Under the pieces are notes generated by a model. The model was not told the DNA's origin. It searched no databases and was given only the letters and a program-made list of their open reading frames with translations. From NCBI GenBank assembly GCA_946619625.1, contig CAMOMF010000017.1, positions 1 to 14,967 of the forward strand: DNA of 14,967 nt, read 5' to 3'. Source of the stretch: an uncultured Bacteroidales bacterium (GTDB lineage Bacteria; Bacteroidota; Bacteroidia; Bacteroidales; Paludibacteraceae). The translations under genes and the position numbers were made by a program. Below, piece after piece: positions 1 through 6,426 of the stretch (its first letter is position 1; each line of letters begins with the position of its first letter).

Positions 1-8
1 AAATAAAA

Positions 9-97
9 ATGTAAAAAAGTGACTTGATGTAAAGTGCTGATAATCAAGAAAAGTTTACTTTTCAATGTAAATTTTTTACTTTGGGCAATGTAAATTT
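9..97. repeat. Four ATGTAAA heptamers downstream of the TPR gene
   Basis: ATGTAAA occurs at 9-15, 27-33, 65-71 and 88-94; the last two are within a longer direct repeat CAATGTAAATTT (63-74 and 86-97, 23 bp apart). The sequence lies after the TPR gene stop and extends to the window edge. Either a further A/T iterative spacer or a cluster of operator sites for the next gene, which is not visible. Confidence 0.65.
48..63 (-). terminator. Possible weak hairpin terminator after the TPR gene
   Basis: GAAAAGT-TT-ACTTTTC forms a 7-bp stem with a very tight loop about 40 bp after the TPR stop. On the coding strand it is followed by TTGATTATC rather than a clean U-tract, and the stem has only two G/C pairs, so it would be weak. 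It may equally be part of the A/T repeats. Confidence 0.25.
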
Positions 98-103
98 GGG
101 TGT

Positions 104-1615
104 TCAGAGGGCTAAATGGAGCAGGAATTCGCGCATTTTACGTCCCGAAACACCGAGGCGGTTGGCGAGGGTGCTTTTGGTCGTTTTGAGGCTGTCGTAA
201 CCGTACGGAACAAGCGAAGCCATCTCTTTGTTGTTGAACCTGCCAACGGCGACCAACACACACAGACGCAGTTCCGGCTCGGAAGTGATGCCGCGGGACT
301 TGAGTTTGTCCACCAAACCATACATGCGTTGGTTGACGATGTTGCACATTTGGTCGAAGTTCTTCCAAGAGAGGGTTTTGTGGATGTTGTCGGTGGTAAT
401 GGAATGGCAAAACTCCTCCATCTCTTTCATGGCTTTCTCTTGGCGGAGGGTGTATTGTTGTTCGAGTTGCAGGTTTTGTTCAGACAAAACATCCTGCTTG
501 TGTTGCAAATCCTCTACTTGCTGAGAATAGAGTTGGCGCTTGGCTTTTTGCTTTTGGATGTAGATGGAAAGGGGAATAGCTACTATGATTAAAGTGGCGA
601 GGAGAGTCCAGAGCCAAGTGAGGTCGGGTTGGCGGGAAAGGTCTTGTTCAAGAATGTGGACAGCACTCATATGTGATTCTTTCTGTGGCTCTAACTCATA
701 ATAACGCAAGTCTTCACGTTCTGAAGTCATTGCCAAAACATCATCCATATTGAGGGTAGAGTCGCAATGAGTAAGAACATACAACGCATTGAACCAATCC
801 CCATGATAAATAGAGTTCTCTATGGTTTTATAGGCATAAAACAACGCGGAATCGCTTAATCCAAGCCAGTAAAACGCTTGCGAAGCATACAAATATCCTG
901 TCGGTTCGTGATTGCCTCGCGATTGCAATTGACGGACACAATATATTGCGGAGTCGTATTCCTTTGCCTGTATGTATGCGTCGGCTCGCGTTTCCCAGAT
1001 TTTTGTCAAGACACCATAATTTGTGCACTCCCGCTCTATTTGGTCGGTCAGCACGATAGACTTGTCTTTTTGCTTATTCTCCGCCAATTCAAATGCCATG
1101 TTGTTCAGCGCATAATAGTAGGCCGTAGTATCATTGTTCTTTAAAAACTCATTAGCGGATCGATTAAACATATTGTATGCTCGTTCATGCTCAACAGCTA
1201 ATCGACACATTGTTCCAATATTGCTCCAACTGCGTCCTTTGATTTCGTGGTCTTTGGTACGGGAGTGGACGGCGCGGAGGAAGGCGAGCATCGCCTCGGG
1301 TTGGTCGCCGGCTTCGCGAAGGAGACGGCCATAGTAGTAGTTGGCATGGGCATAGTCGGTGGGGAAGATGAGACGGACAGGTTCGAGGGTGGTGACGGCA
1401 AAAGCAAGGGCGGTGCTGTCGGGAGGGAGAGAATCGTTTGAGAGGTTGGAGGAGTTTGAGCGGTTTAATGTATAAGGGGCCTGTCCTGCGGCGCGGAGGG
1501 AGTCGGCTGCGGCGACAGTAGAGCGCGCCTCGCGGAGGTCGTGCACACCTGAACAGGAGGCGCACATGCAGGCAAACAGCAGCCAAAGGGTAATATGTTT
1601 AACGTGTCGGAGCAT
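104..1615 (-). CDS. Membrane-anchored TPR protein with cytoplasmic coiled coil and HTH-like C-terminus
   Basis: 503 residues. The N-terminus is an export signal (hydrophobic residues 8-20) followed by Cys21-Ser-Gly, probably a lipobox although its -3 residue is Cys rather than Leu; Cys16 is an alternative. Residues 85-285 are helical and tetratricopeptide-like (for example 88-118, 130-155, 165-192, 207-230, 241-265). One transmembrane segment spans about 334-353, followed by a Gln/Glu/Lys-rich coiled coil (358-402). Residues 445-500 (LRLCVLVAVGRFNNKEMASL, then STLANRLGV and a basic helix) resemble the LuxR-like helix-turn-helix tails of Bacteroidota TPR regulators. I infer an envelope sensor with a cytoplasmic output domain; DNA binding is not proven, and a dual lipid/TM anchor would be unusual, so the signal may simply be cleaved. 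ATG start 36 codons before the first helix. A 113-bp gap separates it from the upstream CNNM gene, so it may have its own promoter. Confidence 0.85.
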   Translation of the reverse strand: MLRHVKHITLWLLFACMCASCSGVHDLREARSTVAAADSLRAAGQAPYTLNRSNSSNLSNDSLPPDSTALAFAVTTLEPVRLIFPTDYAHANYYYGRLLREAGDQPEAMLAFLRAVHSRTKDHEIKGRSWSNIGTMCRLAVEHERAYNMFNRSANEFLKNNDTTAYYYALNNMAFELAENKQKDKSIVLTDQIERECTNYGVLTKIWETRADAYIQAKEYDSAIYCVRQLQSRGNHEPTGYLYASQAFYWLGLSDSALFYAYKTIENSIYHGDWFNALYVLTHCDSTLNMDDVLAMTSEREDLRYYELEPQKESHMSAVHILEQDLSRQPDLTWLWTLLATLIIVAIPLSIYIQKQKAKRQLYSQQVEDLQHKQDVLSEQNLQLEQQYTLRQEKAMKEMEEFCHSITTDNIHKTLSWKNFDQMCNIVNQRMYGLVDKLKSRGITSEPELRLCVLVAVGRFNNKEMASLVPYGYDSLKTTKSTLANRLGVSGRKMREFLLHLAL

Positions 1616-1635
1616 TACTTATTCTTGCCTTGTTG

Positions 1636-1699
1636 CAAAAAAAATGCGAAAAAAGTGAATTTTTTTGATTTTTAGGTGATAGATTCTTCGCATTTTTTG
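1636..1699 (-). promoter_or_regulatory. Inverted repeat in the CNNM-TPR spacer (terminator or leader element)
   Basis: CAAAAAAAATGCGAA (1636-1650) and TTCGCATTTTTTG (1687-1699) are inverted copies differing only in poly-A length, with 36 bp between. In the direction of transcription the second arm reads TTCGCA followed by eight T, so the structure could end the upstream transcript. The second arm sits only about 20 bp before the TPR ATG. No TAnnTTTG promoter box is present in the 113-bp spacer, so how the TPR gene is expressed is unclear. Confidence 0.4.
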
Positions 1700-1728
1700 A
1701 CTATATATAGAGGGGGAACATTTTCGCA

Positions 1729-2823
1729 TCAAGGCTGTTTCGCTTCATCTTCGGGGGAGTCTTCGGCGGCGGGGATACGGACAGTAGAGAAACGTTTCTG
1801 GCGTTTTTGCCAACGTTCGCGCGCCAGTTGCTGCATGTCGCTGACTTGGTCGTTTTCATCGGTAATCTCGAAGCCAAAGACTGTCTCTATGACGTCTTCG
1901 AGCGTCAGAATCCCCTGGAAACAGCCGTACTCATCGATGACGATGGAGATTTGCTCTTTGTGCTGGATGAGCGAGTCCCAGATGTCCGGTAGCGAGGTCT
2001 CCTCGTTGAAATACGGCAGTGGTCGCTTGATGTCCTTGAGGAGCATGTTGAACTTGTCCTCCGCCAGCAGTTCGAGTGCGTCGGAGCGGAGGATATACCC
2101 CGTGATGAACTCGCGGGAGTCGGCGTAGACGGGAATACGTGAGAAATGGTCGTAGTTGTCGTCACGATAGAAATCGCGGAGGGTCATATTCTCGGAGGCG
2201 ATTGCCGCCACGACGCGGGGAGTCATGACATCGTATGCCTTGATGTCGTCCAACTTGATGATATTCTGTATGATTTTGTTCTCGCTCTTTTCCAGTTCGC
2301 CCTCTTCTTCGCCCACATTCGCCATGGCGGATAGTTCTTCGCGCGAGTAGGACACCTCTTCATCGGCCCCTTCGGGTGTGATGTGGTTGGTGAGTCGCTC
2401 CACACACCAGACGATGGGATAAAGGATGAAGATGAGTGCCCTGAGCGTCCGGGCGGCAAAGGGAGTGAGGTGTCGCCAATAACTGGTACCAATGGTTTTG
2501 GGTATTATCTCGGAGAAGACCAGAATGAGGATGGTGGTGACGATAGAGACGAGTCCGAACCAGGCGCTTCCGAAGACGATTGTTGCCTGTTTGCCCACTC
2601 CCGCCGCGCCTATGGTGTTGGCAATGGTGTTGAGTGAGAGTATTGCCGCGAGCGCTTTGTCAGGGTCCTGTTTGTAGCGGTGTAGCAAAGCCGCCCATTT
2701 GTCACCGCTGTCCTCTCGCATTTGCAAGTAAGAGATAGTGGTGGACATGAGTGTAGCCTCGAGGACCGAACAAAGGAACGAGACCGCCATGGCAGAAAGC
2801 AAATATAATAATAGTAGAGACAT
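1729..2823 (-). CDS. CNNM (DUF21) / CBS-pair membrane protein, CorC/HlyC-like
   Basis: 364 residues. The N-terminal CNNM domain (about 1-190) has four hydrophobic segments near 2-22, 58-80, 88-108 and 123-143, with the family signatures SLNTIANTIGAAGVG (63-77) and FSEIIPKTIG (103-112). A CBS pair follows: CBS1 about 199-258 (VMTPR, SRIPVYADSREFITGYI) and CBS2 about 277-325 (ISIVIDEYG, GILTLEDVIETVFG). Members are linked to Mg2+/divalent cation handling (CorC, CNNM) or, in gliding relatives, to GldE. Here the usual C-terminal CorC_HlyC domain is absent: after CBS2 only about 40 polar, charged residues remain, ending EDEAKQP. No truncation mark is seen, so the short form is probably genuine. 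The ATG lies 26 bp after the lpxB stop in an A/T repeat, which places it as the last gene of the lpxB cluster. Substrate unknown. Confidence 0.9.
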   Translation of the reverse strand: MSLLLLYLLSAMAVSFLCSVLEATLMSTTISYLQMREDSGDKWAALLHRYKQDPDKALAAILSLNTIANTIGAAGVGKQATIVFGSAWFGLVSIVTTILILVFSEIIPKTIGTSYWRHLTPFAARTLRALIFILYPIVWCVERLTNHITPEGADEEVSYSREELSAMANVGEEEGELEKSENKIIQNIIKLDDIKAYDVMTPRVVAAIASENMTLRDFYRDDNYDHFSRIPVYADSREFITGYILRSDALELLAEDKFNMLLKDIKRPLPYFNEETSLPDIWDSLIQHKEQISIVIDEYGCFQGILTLEDVIETVFGFEITDENDQVSDMQQLARERWQKRQKRFSTVRIPAAEDSPEDEAKQP

Positions 2824-2824
2824 G

Positions 2825-2880
2825 AATTTATTTACTATTTGACAATTTACTATTTTATCAATTTCACATTTACCAAATTG
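2825..2880. repeat. A/T iterative spacer running into the 3' end of lpxB
   Basis: TTTACTATTT occurs at 2831-2840 and 2846-2855 (15-bp period), embedded in further ATTT-based units (ATTTGACA, ATTTCAC, ATTTACC) up to about 2880. The lpxB stop (2850-2852) and the codons for LVNVKLIK fall within it, and the CNNM gene ATG abuts it. Same family as the spacer at 6368-6426. Confidence 0.7.
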
Positions 2881-3968
2881 GATATTATTTTGGCGGCGTT
2901 GAGGGGTGCCGGCGTGTCGCCAAGGACCTGCGCAATGCGGTCATAGTCATCGAGGAGCCTACTGCGGTGGGAGTCGTCATACAAGAGTCGTGAGAGTTCG
3001 TCCGCCACCTCGTCAACGGTGAAGTGCAGTGCCAGTTTCTCGCTGATTGCCTCCCGTCCGAGGATGATATTGGGTAGGGTGAATAGCCGCATCTTGAAGA
3101 ACAAGCGCCAGAAGAGGGAGAAGATGTGCGGGCAGCCGACGTGATAGACCGCGACCTGGGGGCAGCCGAGCAGTGCCGTTTCGAGTGTCGCCGTGCCGGA
3201 GTTGACGATGGCGGCGTAGGCGTGGGAGAGTAGCGCATAGGTGTCGCGCACCAGAGGTACGTCCGCGGGCAGCCACCGACTATAGAACCGGTCGTCCAAC
3301 CCCGGTGCGGCGGCGACCCGTACGGCGAAATCGGGGAACCGTTGTGCGGCTTCGAGCATTTTGGGCAGGCAGTGTGAGACCTCGGATGGTCGGGAGCCCG
3401 GCAGAATGGCGATATACCGTTGCCGGTCGTTGGAGAGGGCGGGATGCGCTTGCCGGAAGCGTCGGATTTGGTCCATGGTGGGATTGCCCACATAGGTGCA
3501 TTGGTAACCAAACTGCTTGTAGAAATCCGGCTCAAATGGGAAAATACCCAACACAGCATCGGACAAGGCGGCGATGCGGTGAATACGGTACCGTTTCCAC
3601 GCCCACACTTTCGGCGGGATGTAGTAGATGACCGGCGTGTTAGGCAAGTGTTTCTTGGCGAAAGCGGCGATGCGGAGGTTGAAAGAGGGGTAGTCGATCA
3701 GGACAATCACATCGGGACGCTCTTGCCGCAAAGCCTGCTCGGCAATCCGGAAATTGCGTCTTACTTGTCCTAAATTGCGCGCCACCGCCTCGAAGCCCAT
3801 GAACGCCATATGGCGGTAATCCTGGTAGAGGTTGCAGCCCGCTTCGCGCATACGGTCGCCGCCCAAGCCTGCAAAACATGCCCGGGTGTCCAATGCCAAG
3901 AGCGCATGCATCAAATCAGCTGCATGTTGGTCGCCCGAGGCTTCGCCTGCCAAGATAAAATACTTCAT
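2850..3968 (-). CDS. lpxB: Lipid-A-disaccharide synthase LpxB
   Basis: 372 residues, close to the usual 370-390. LpxB is a peripheral inner-membrane GT19 glycosyltransferase joining UDP-2,3-diacylglucosamine and lipid X into the lipid A disaccharide. Visible family motifs: GEASGDQHAA (8-17), GGDRM (36-40), MGFEAV (57-62), DYPSFNLRIA (92-101), YYIPPKVWAWK (115-125, the equivalent of the VSPSVWAWR motif), YVGNP (159-163), LPGSRPSEV (189-197) and SGTATLETALLGCPQVAVY (257-275). No signal peptide, as expected for a cytosolic-face enzyme. It starts at ATG 16 bp after the 92-residue membrane protein and is followed after 26 bp by the CNNM gene. Oddity: the last eight codons (LVNVKLIK) and the TAG stop lie in the same A/T iterative sequence that fills the following spacer, so the C-terminus seems to have been formed or overwritten by that repeat. 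Confidence 0.97.
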   Translation of the reverse strand: MKYFILAGEASGDQHAADLMHALLALDTRACFAGLGGDRMREAGCNLYQDYRHMAFMGFEAVARNLGQVRRNFRIAEQALRQERPDVIVLIDYPSFNLRIAAFAKKHLPNTPVIYYIPPKVWAWKRYRIHRIAALSDAVLGIFPFEPDFYKQFGYQCTYVGNPTMDQIRRFRQAHPALSNDRQRYIAILPGSRPSEVSHCLPKMLEAAQRFPDFAVRVAAAPGLDDRFYSRWLPADVPLVRDTYALLSHAYAAIVNSGTATLETALLGCPQVAVYHVGCPHIFSLFWRLFFKMRLFTLPNIILGREAISEKLALHFTVDEVADELSRLLYDDSHRSRLLDDYDRIAQVLGDTPAPLNAAKIISNLVNVKLIK

Positions 3969-3984
3969 TTTTCGTTATAGGGTC

Positions 3985-4263
3985 TTAGACACTGAACATT
4001 ATCGCCGCAATGACATAAGGCAAAGCCCCCAACATGACGCCCTTTGCCAGTTTCCATGTGTCGAGCGCGTAGAAAAGGAAAAGCATTGCCATATCCGGAA
4101 AGACCGCCACAATGCATAGTTTGCTCAGAATGGCATTGGTTTCAAAGTGAAACGCTTTGAGGGCGTTCCACAGATGAAACTGCTCGATGTACGCCCATCC
4201 GAAGAGGGCGGGTGCAGCCAATCCGATCAGTATTCCAAGCCAGTATAAATCGAATCGGTCCAT
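3985..4263 (-). CDS. Small hydrophobic membrane protein, unknown function
   Basis: 92 residues with no recognised family. Three hydrophobic segments, near residues 8-25, 46-67 and 72-90, suggest a small integral membrane protein; loops contain EQFHLWNALKAFHFETN (28-44) and LDTWKLAKG. There is no cleavable signal or Cys cluster. The only ATG that yields the first segment is at 4263, inside surE, giving a 37-bp overlap with the surE 3' end in a different frame; no later Met precedes residue 54. The stop lies 16 bp before lpxB. Being wedged between surE and lpxB in a same-strand cluster, it is probably co-transcribed and translationally coupled to surE. That it is a real gene rests on hydrophobic pattern, position and lack of any other use for the gap. 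A role at the inner membrane with LpxB is only a guess. Confidence 0.75.
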   Translation of the reverse strand: MDRFDLYWLGILIGLAAPALFGWAYIEQFHLWNALKAFHFETNAILSKLCIVAVFPDMAMLFLFYALDTWKLAKGVMLGALPYVIAAIMFSV

Positions 4264-4982
4264 TGTTTGTCGGTCATGTCAATCGTAGTAGGCGTGACGG
4301 AAATGTAGCCGTGTGCATTGGCATATTGGTCGGTGTCGGGTGCATCGGGTTCGGTGTTGACAAAAGCTCCGGTGAGCATAAAGAACTCGGCACCCGTGGG
4401 GTCTTTGTACGTCTGGAACTCTTTGTCCCAATAACCGTGGCAATGACGGGTGAGCTTGGTGCCCTTGACGGGTCCAATCGGGCAGTTGATGTTCCAACAC
4501 TGCCAATCCCGTTTAGGGAGCGTCAATATACGCCGTGTCAGTTCCTCAACATGTGGCTGGAAGAAGGAGAAGTCGGCGTTGGGGTTGTGGTCGCAGATAG
4601 AGAACCCTATCGAGGTTATTCCGCGTGCACAGCCCTCGAAGACCGCCCCCATCGTACCGCTGTAGATGACATTGACCATTCCGTTGTCGCCATGATTGAT
4701 GCCGGACACGACCAAGTCGAGCTGTTTATCCGCAAAGAGCCTGTGTACCGCCAGTTTGACGCAGTCGGTGGGTGTACCGTTGGACAGGTACACCGTGAGT
4801 CCCGGCTCCTCAATGATTTTTTTCAGTCGTAGAGGTTGGAGCACGGTGATGGCATTGGACTGTCCGCTGCGCGGTCCATCCGGAGCCACGACCGTGACGT
4901 CTCCCAATCGTCGCATCACCTCCACGAGTGCCAGTATGCCCTTACTGCCCCATCCATCGTCGTTGGTAATCAGAATGTTCAT
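4227..4982 (-). CDS. surE: 5'/3'-nucleotidase SurE (stationary-phase survival phosphatase)
   Basis: 251 residues, the normal SurE length. SurE is a cytosolic metal-dependent phosphatase removing phosphate from nucleoside 5'- and 3'-monophosphates. Metal and active-site residues are visible: NDDG (7-10, metal ligands Asp8 and Asp9), SGQSNAIT (39-46, Ser39 ligand), and SGINHGDN (93-100, Asn96 ligand), followed by the YSGTMGAVFEG stretch (107-117). Its ATG overlaps the TGA of the upstream mutase gene in an ATGA arrangement (4 bp), so translational re-initiation is likely. Its 3' end overlaps the next, 92-residue gene by 37 bp. The C-terminal part (DTDQYANAHGYISVTPTTIDMTD) carries the typical SurE ending. 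No signal peptide. Nothing looks damaged. Confidence 0.97.
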   Translation of the reverse strand: MNILITNDDGWGSKGILALVEVMRRLGDVTVVAPDGPRSGQSNAITVLQPLRLKKIIEEPGLTVYLSNGTPTDCVKLAVHRLFADKQLDLVVSGINHGDNGMVNVIYSGTMGAVFEGCARGITSIGFSICDHNPNADFSFFQPHVEELTRRILTLPKRDWQCWNINCPIGPVKGTKLTRHCHGYWDKEFQTYKDPTGAEFFMLTGAFVNTEPDAPDTDQYANAHGYISVTPTTIDMTDKQWTDSIYTGLEY

Positions 4983-6367
4983 GCAAGTCCGGCAATACGT
5001 TTGACTTCGGCAATGACCGCTTGTGCGAACTTGTCCGCCTGTTCCATGGTGGGTGCCTCGCTATACACACGCAGGATTGGCTCGGTGTTGGACTTGCGCA
5101 GGAGCACCCATCCTTGCGGGAAATTGATTTTCACGCCGTCGCGGTCGTCCACATCGTACATTTTGTAGATGCCTTTCAGTGCAACAAGGATGGCGTCCAC
5201 ATCCAGTTCGGGTGTGAGGTCGATACGGTTCTTGGAGATAGAGTAATCGGGGTACTCTTTGCGCAACTCGCTGACTTTGCAGCCCTTGTGTGCGAGGTGT
5301 GAAAGGAACAGCGCAATGCCAACGAGTGCATCGCGTCCGTAGTGGGAGGCGGGGTAAATGACGCCTCCATTGCCCTCTCCACCGATGACCGCCCCTACAC
5401 GTTCCATCTCGGTGGTGACGTTCACTTCGCCCACTTTGGACGAACTATAAACGCAGCCGTGGCGCTCGGTAATGTCTTTCAGCGCGCGTGATGAAGATAG
5501 GTTGGAGCAAGTGGCCCCCGGCGTGTGGGAGAGTACGTAGTCAGCGACAGAGACCAAGGTGTACTCTTCGCCGAACCAATCGCCGTTTTCGCAGATAAAC
5601 GCGAGCCTGTCCACGTCGGGATCGACCACAAATCCGACATCCGCCTTACCTTGCTTGAGGAGGTTGCATATCTCGGTGAGGTTCTGTGGCAGCGGTTCGG
5701 GGTTGTGCGGGAAATGACCATCGGGAGTGCAGTTGAGGGCGATGATATTCTTTACCCCCAGTGCCTTGAGGATGGCAGGGATGGCGAGTCCTCCGACCGA
5801 ATTGACGCAGTCGATAGCCACGGTGAAATTGGCTTTTTCGATGGCGGCTTTGTCCACCAGTTTCAGTCCCAGCACATTGTTGATATGATAGGGCAGGTAG
5901 TCCTTGTATGAGATAGTGCCAAGTGCGTCCACATCGGCAAAAACAAAGTCCTCTTTTTCAGCGATGGCAAGCACCTCCTTGCCCTCGGCATCGGTAAGGA
6001 ACATACCGCGATGGTTGAGGAGTTTGAGTGCGTTCCACTGTTTGGGGTTATGGCTGGCGGTGAGTATAATACCCCCAGCGGCTTTCTCGCCGACCACTGC
6101 CAGTTCGGTGGTGGGGGTAGTAGCCAAACCGATATTCACGACATTGTAACCCATGCCGAGCAAGGTGCCGCTAACCAGGAAATCCACCATTTGCCCGGAA
6201 ATACGGGCGTCACGGCCCACTACGATGGTGTTGTTATCCGGCAGCATACGCCTGCGTTGGGTTGCATATGCAGCGGTGAAACGTACGATATCCACGGGAT
6301 TGAGCCCGTCACCAACCGGTCCGCCAATGGTTCCGCGAATACCGGAAATAGATTTTACTAAAGACAT
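4979..6367 (-). CDS. glmM: Phosphoglucosamine mutase / phosphohexomutase (GlmM-like)
   Basis: 462 residues with the four-domain alpha-D-phosphohexomutase plan. The phosphoserine loop is TASHNP (103-108, Ser105), the Mg2+ loop DPDVDR (249-254), the sugar-recognition loop GGEGNGGVIYP (329-339) and the phosphate-binding loop RKSNTEP (424-430). GlmM converts glucosamine-6-P to glucosamine-1-P, the precursor of UDP-GlcNAc for peptidoglycan and lipid A. Its place two genes from lpxB fits that role. The specificity call is less firm than the family call: the sugar loop is GEGNGG rather than the bacterial GlmM GEQSGH, and the active loop begins T rather than S, both closer to the archaeal-type/Bacteroidota branch; phosphomannomutase or phosphoglucomutase activity is possible. 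The ATG follows a 57-bp A/T repeat spacer, and the TGA overlaps surE by 4 bp. Confidence 0.88.
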   Translation of the reverse strand: MSLVKSISGIRGTIGGPVGDGLNPVDIVRFTAAYATQRRRMLPDNNTIVVGRDARISGQMVDFLVSGTLLGMGYNVVNIGLATTPTTELAVVGEKAAGGIILTASHNPKQWNALKLLNHRGMFLTDAEGKEVLAIAEKEDFVFADVDALGTISYKDYLPYHINNVLGLKLVDKAAIEKANFTVAIDCVNSVGGLAIPAILKALGVKNIIALNCTPDGHFPHNPEPLPQNLTEICNLLKQGKADVGFVVDPDVDRLAFICENGDWFGEEYTLVSVADYVLSHTPGATCSNLSSSRALKDITERHGCVYSSSKVGEVNVTTEMERVGAVIGGEGNGGVIYPASHYGRDALVGIALFLSHLAHKGCKVSELRKEYPDYSISKNRIDLTPELDVDAILVALKGIYKMYDVDDRDGVKINFPQGWVLLRKSNTEPILRVYSEAPTMEQADKFAQAVIAEVKRIAGLA

Positions 6368-6426
6368 ATTATTTACGATTTAACAATTTACAATTTAATC
6401 ATTTATTTTCTTATTTTCTTATTTTC
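6368..6426. repeat. A/T iterative spacer between DUF4827-like and glmM genes
   Basis: Plus strand: three perfect tandem copies of TTATTTTC at 6403-6426, the last overlapping the TGA of the lipoprotein gene, preceded at 6371-6402 by 7-8 bp units built on ATTTA (ATTTACG, ATTTAACA, ATTTACA, ATTTAATC). On the coding strand this reads as TAAATTGTAAATTGTTAAAT just before the glmM ATG. No TAnnTTTG box is present. Similar iterative spacers occur in many Bacteroidota genomes; their role is not known to me. Confidence 0.8.

Noticed and set aside
1788..1799. Perfect 12-bp palindrome AGAAACGTTTCT.
   Set aside because: Within the CNNM coding sequence where codons for KRFS explain it; no second copy or promoter nearby.
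4212..4832. Plus-strand open frame of 206 codons.
   Set aside because: Antisense to surE, which has all its metal-site motifs.
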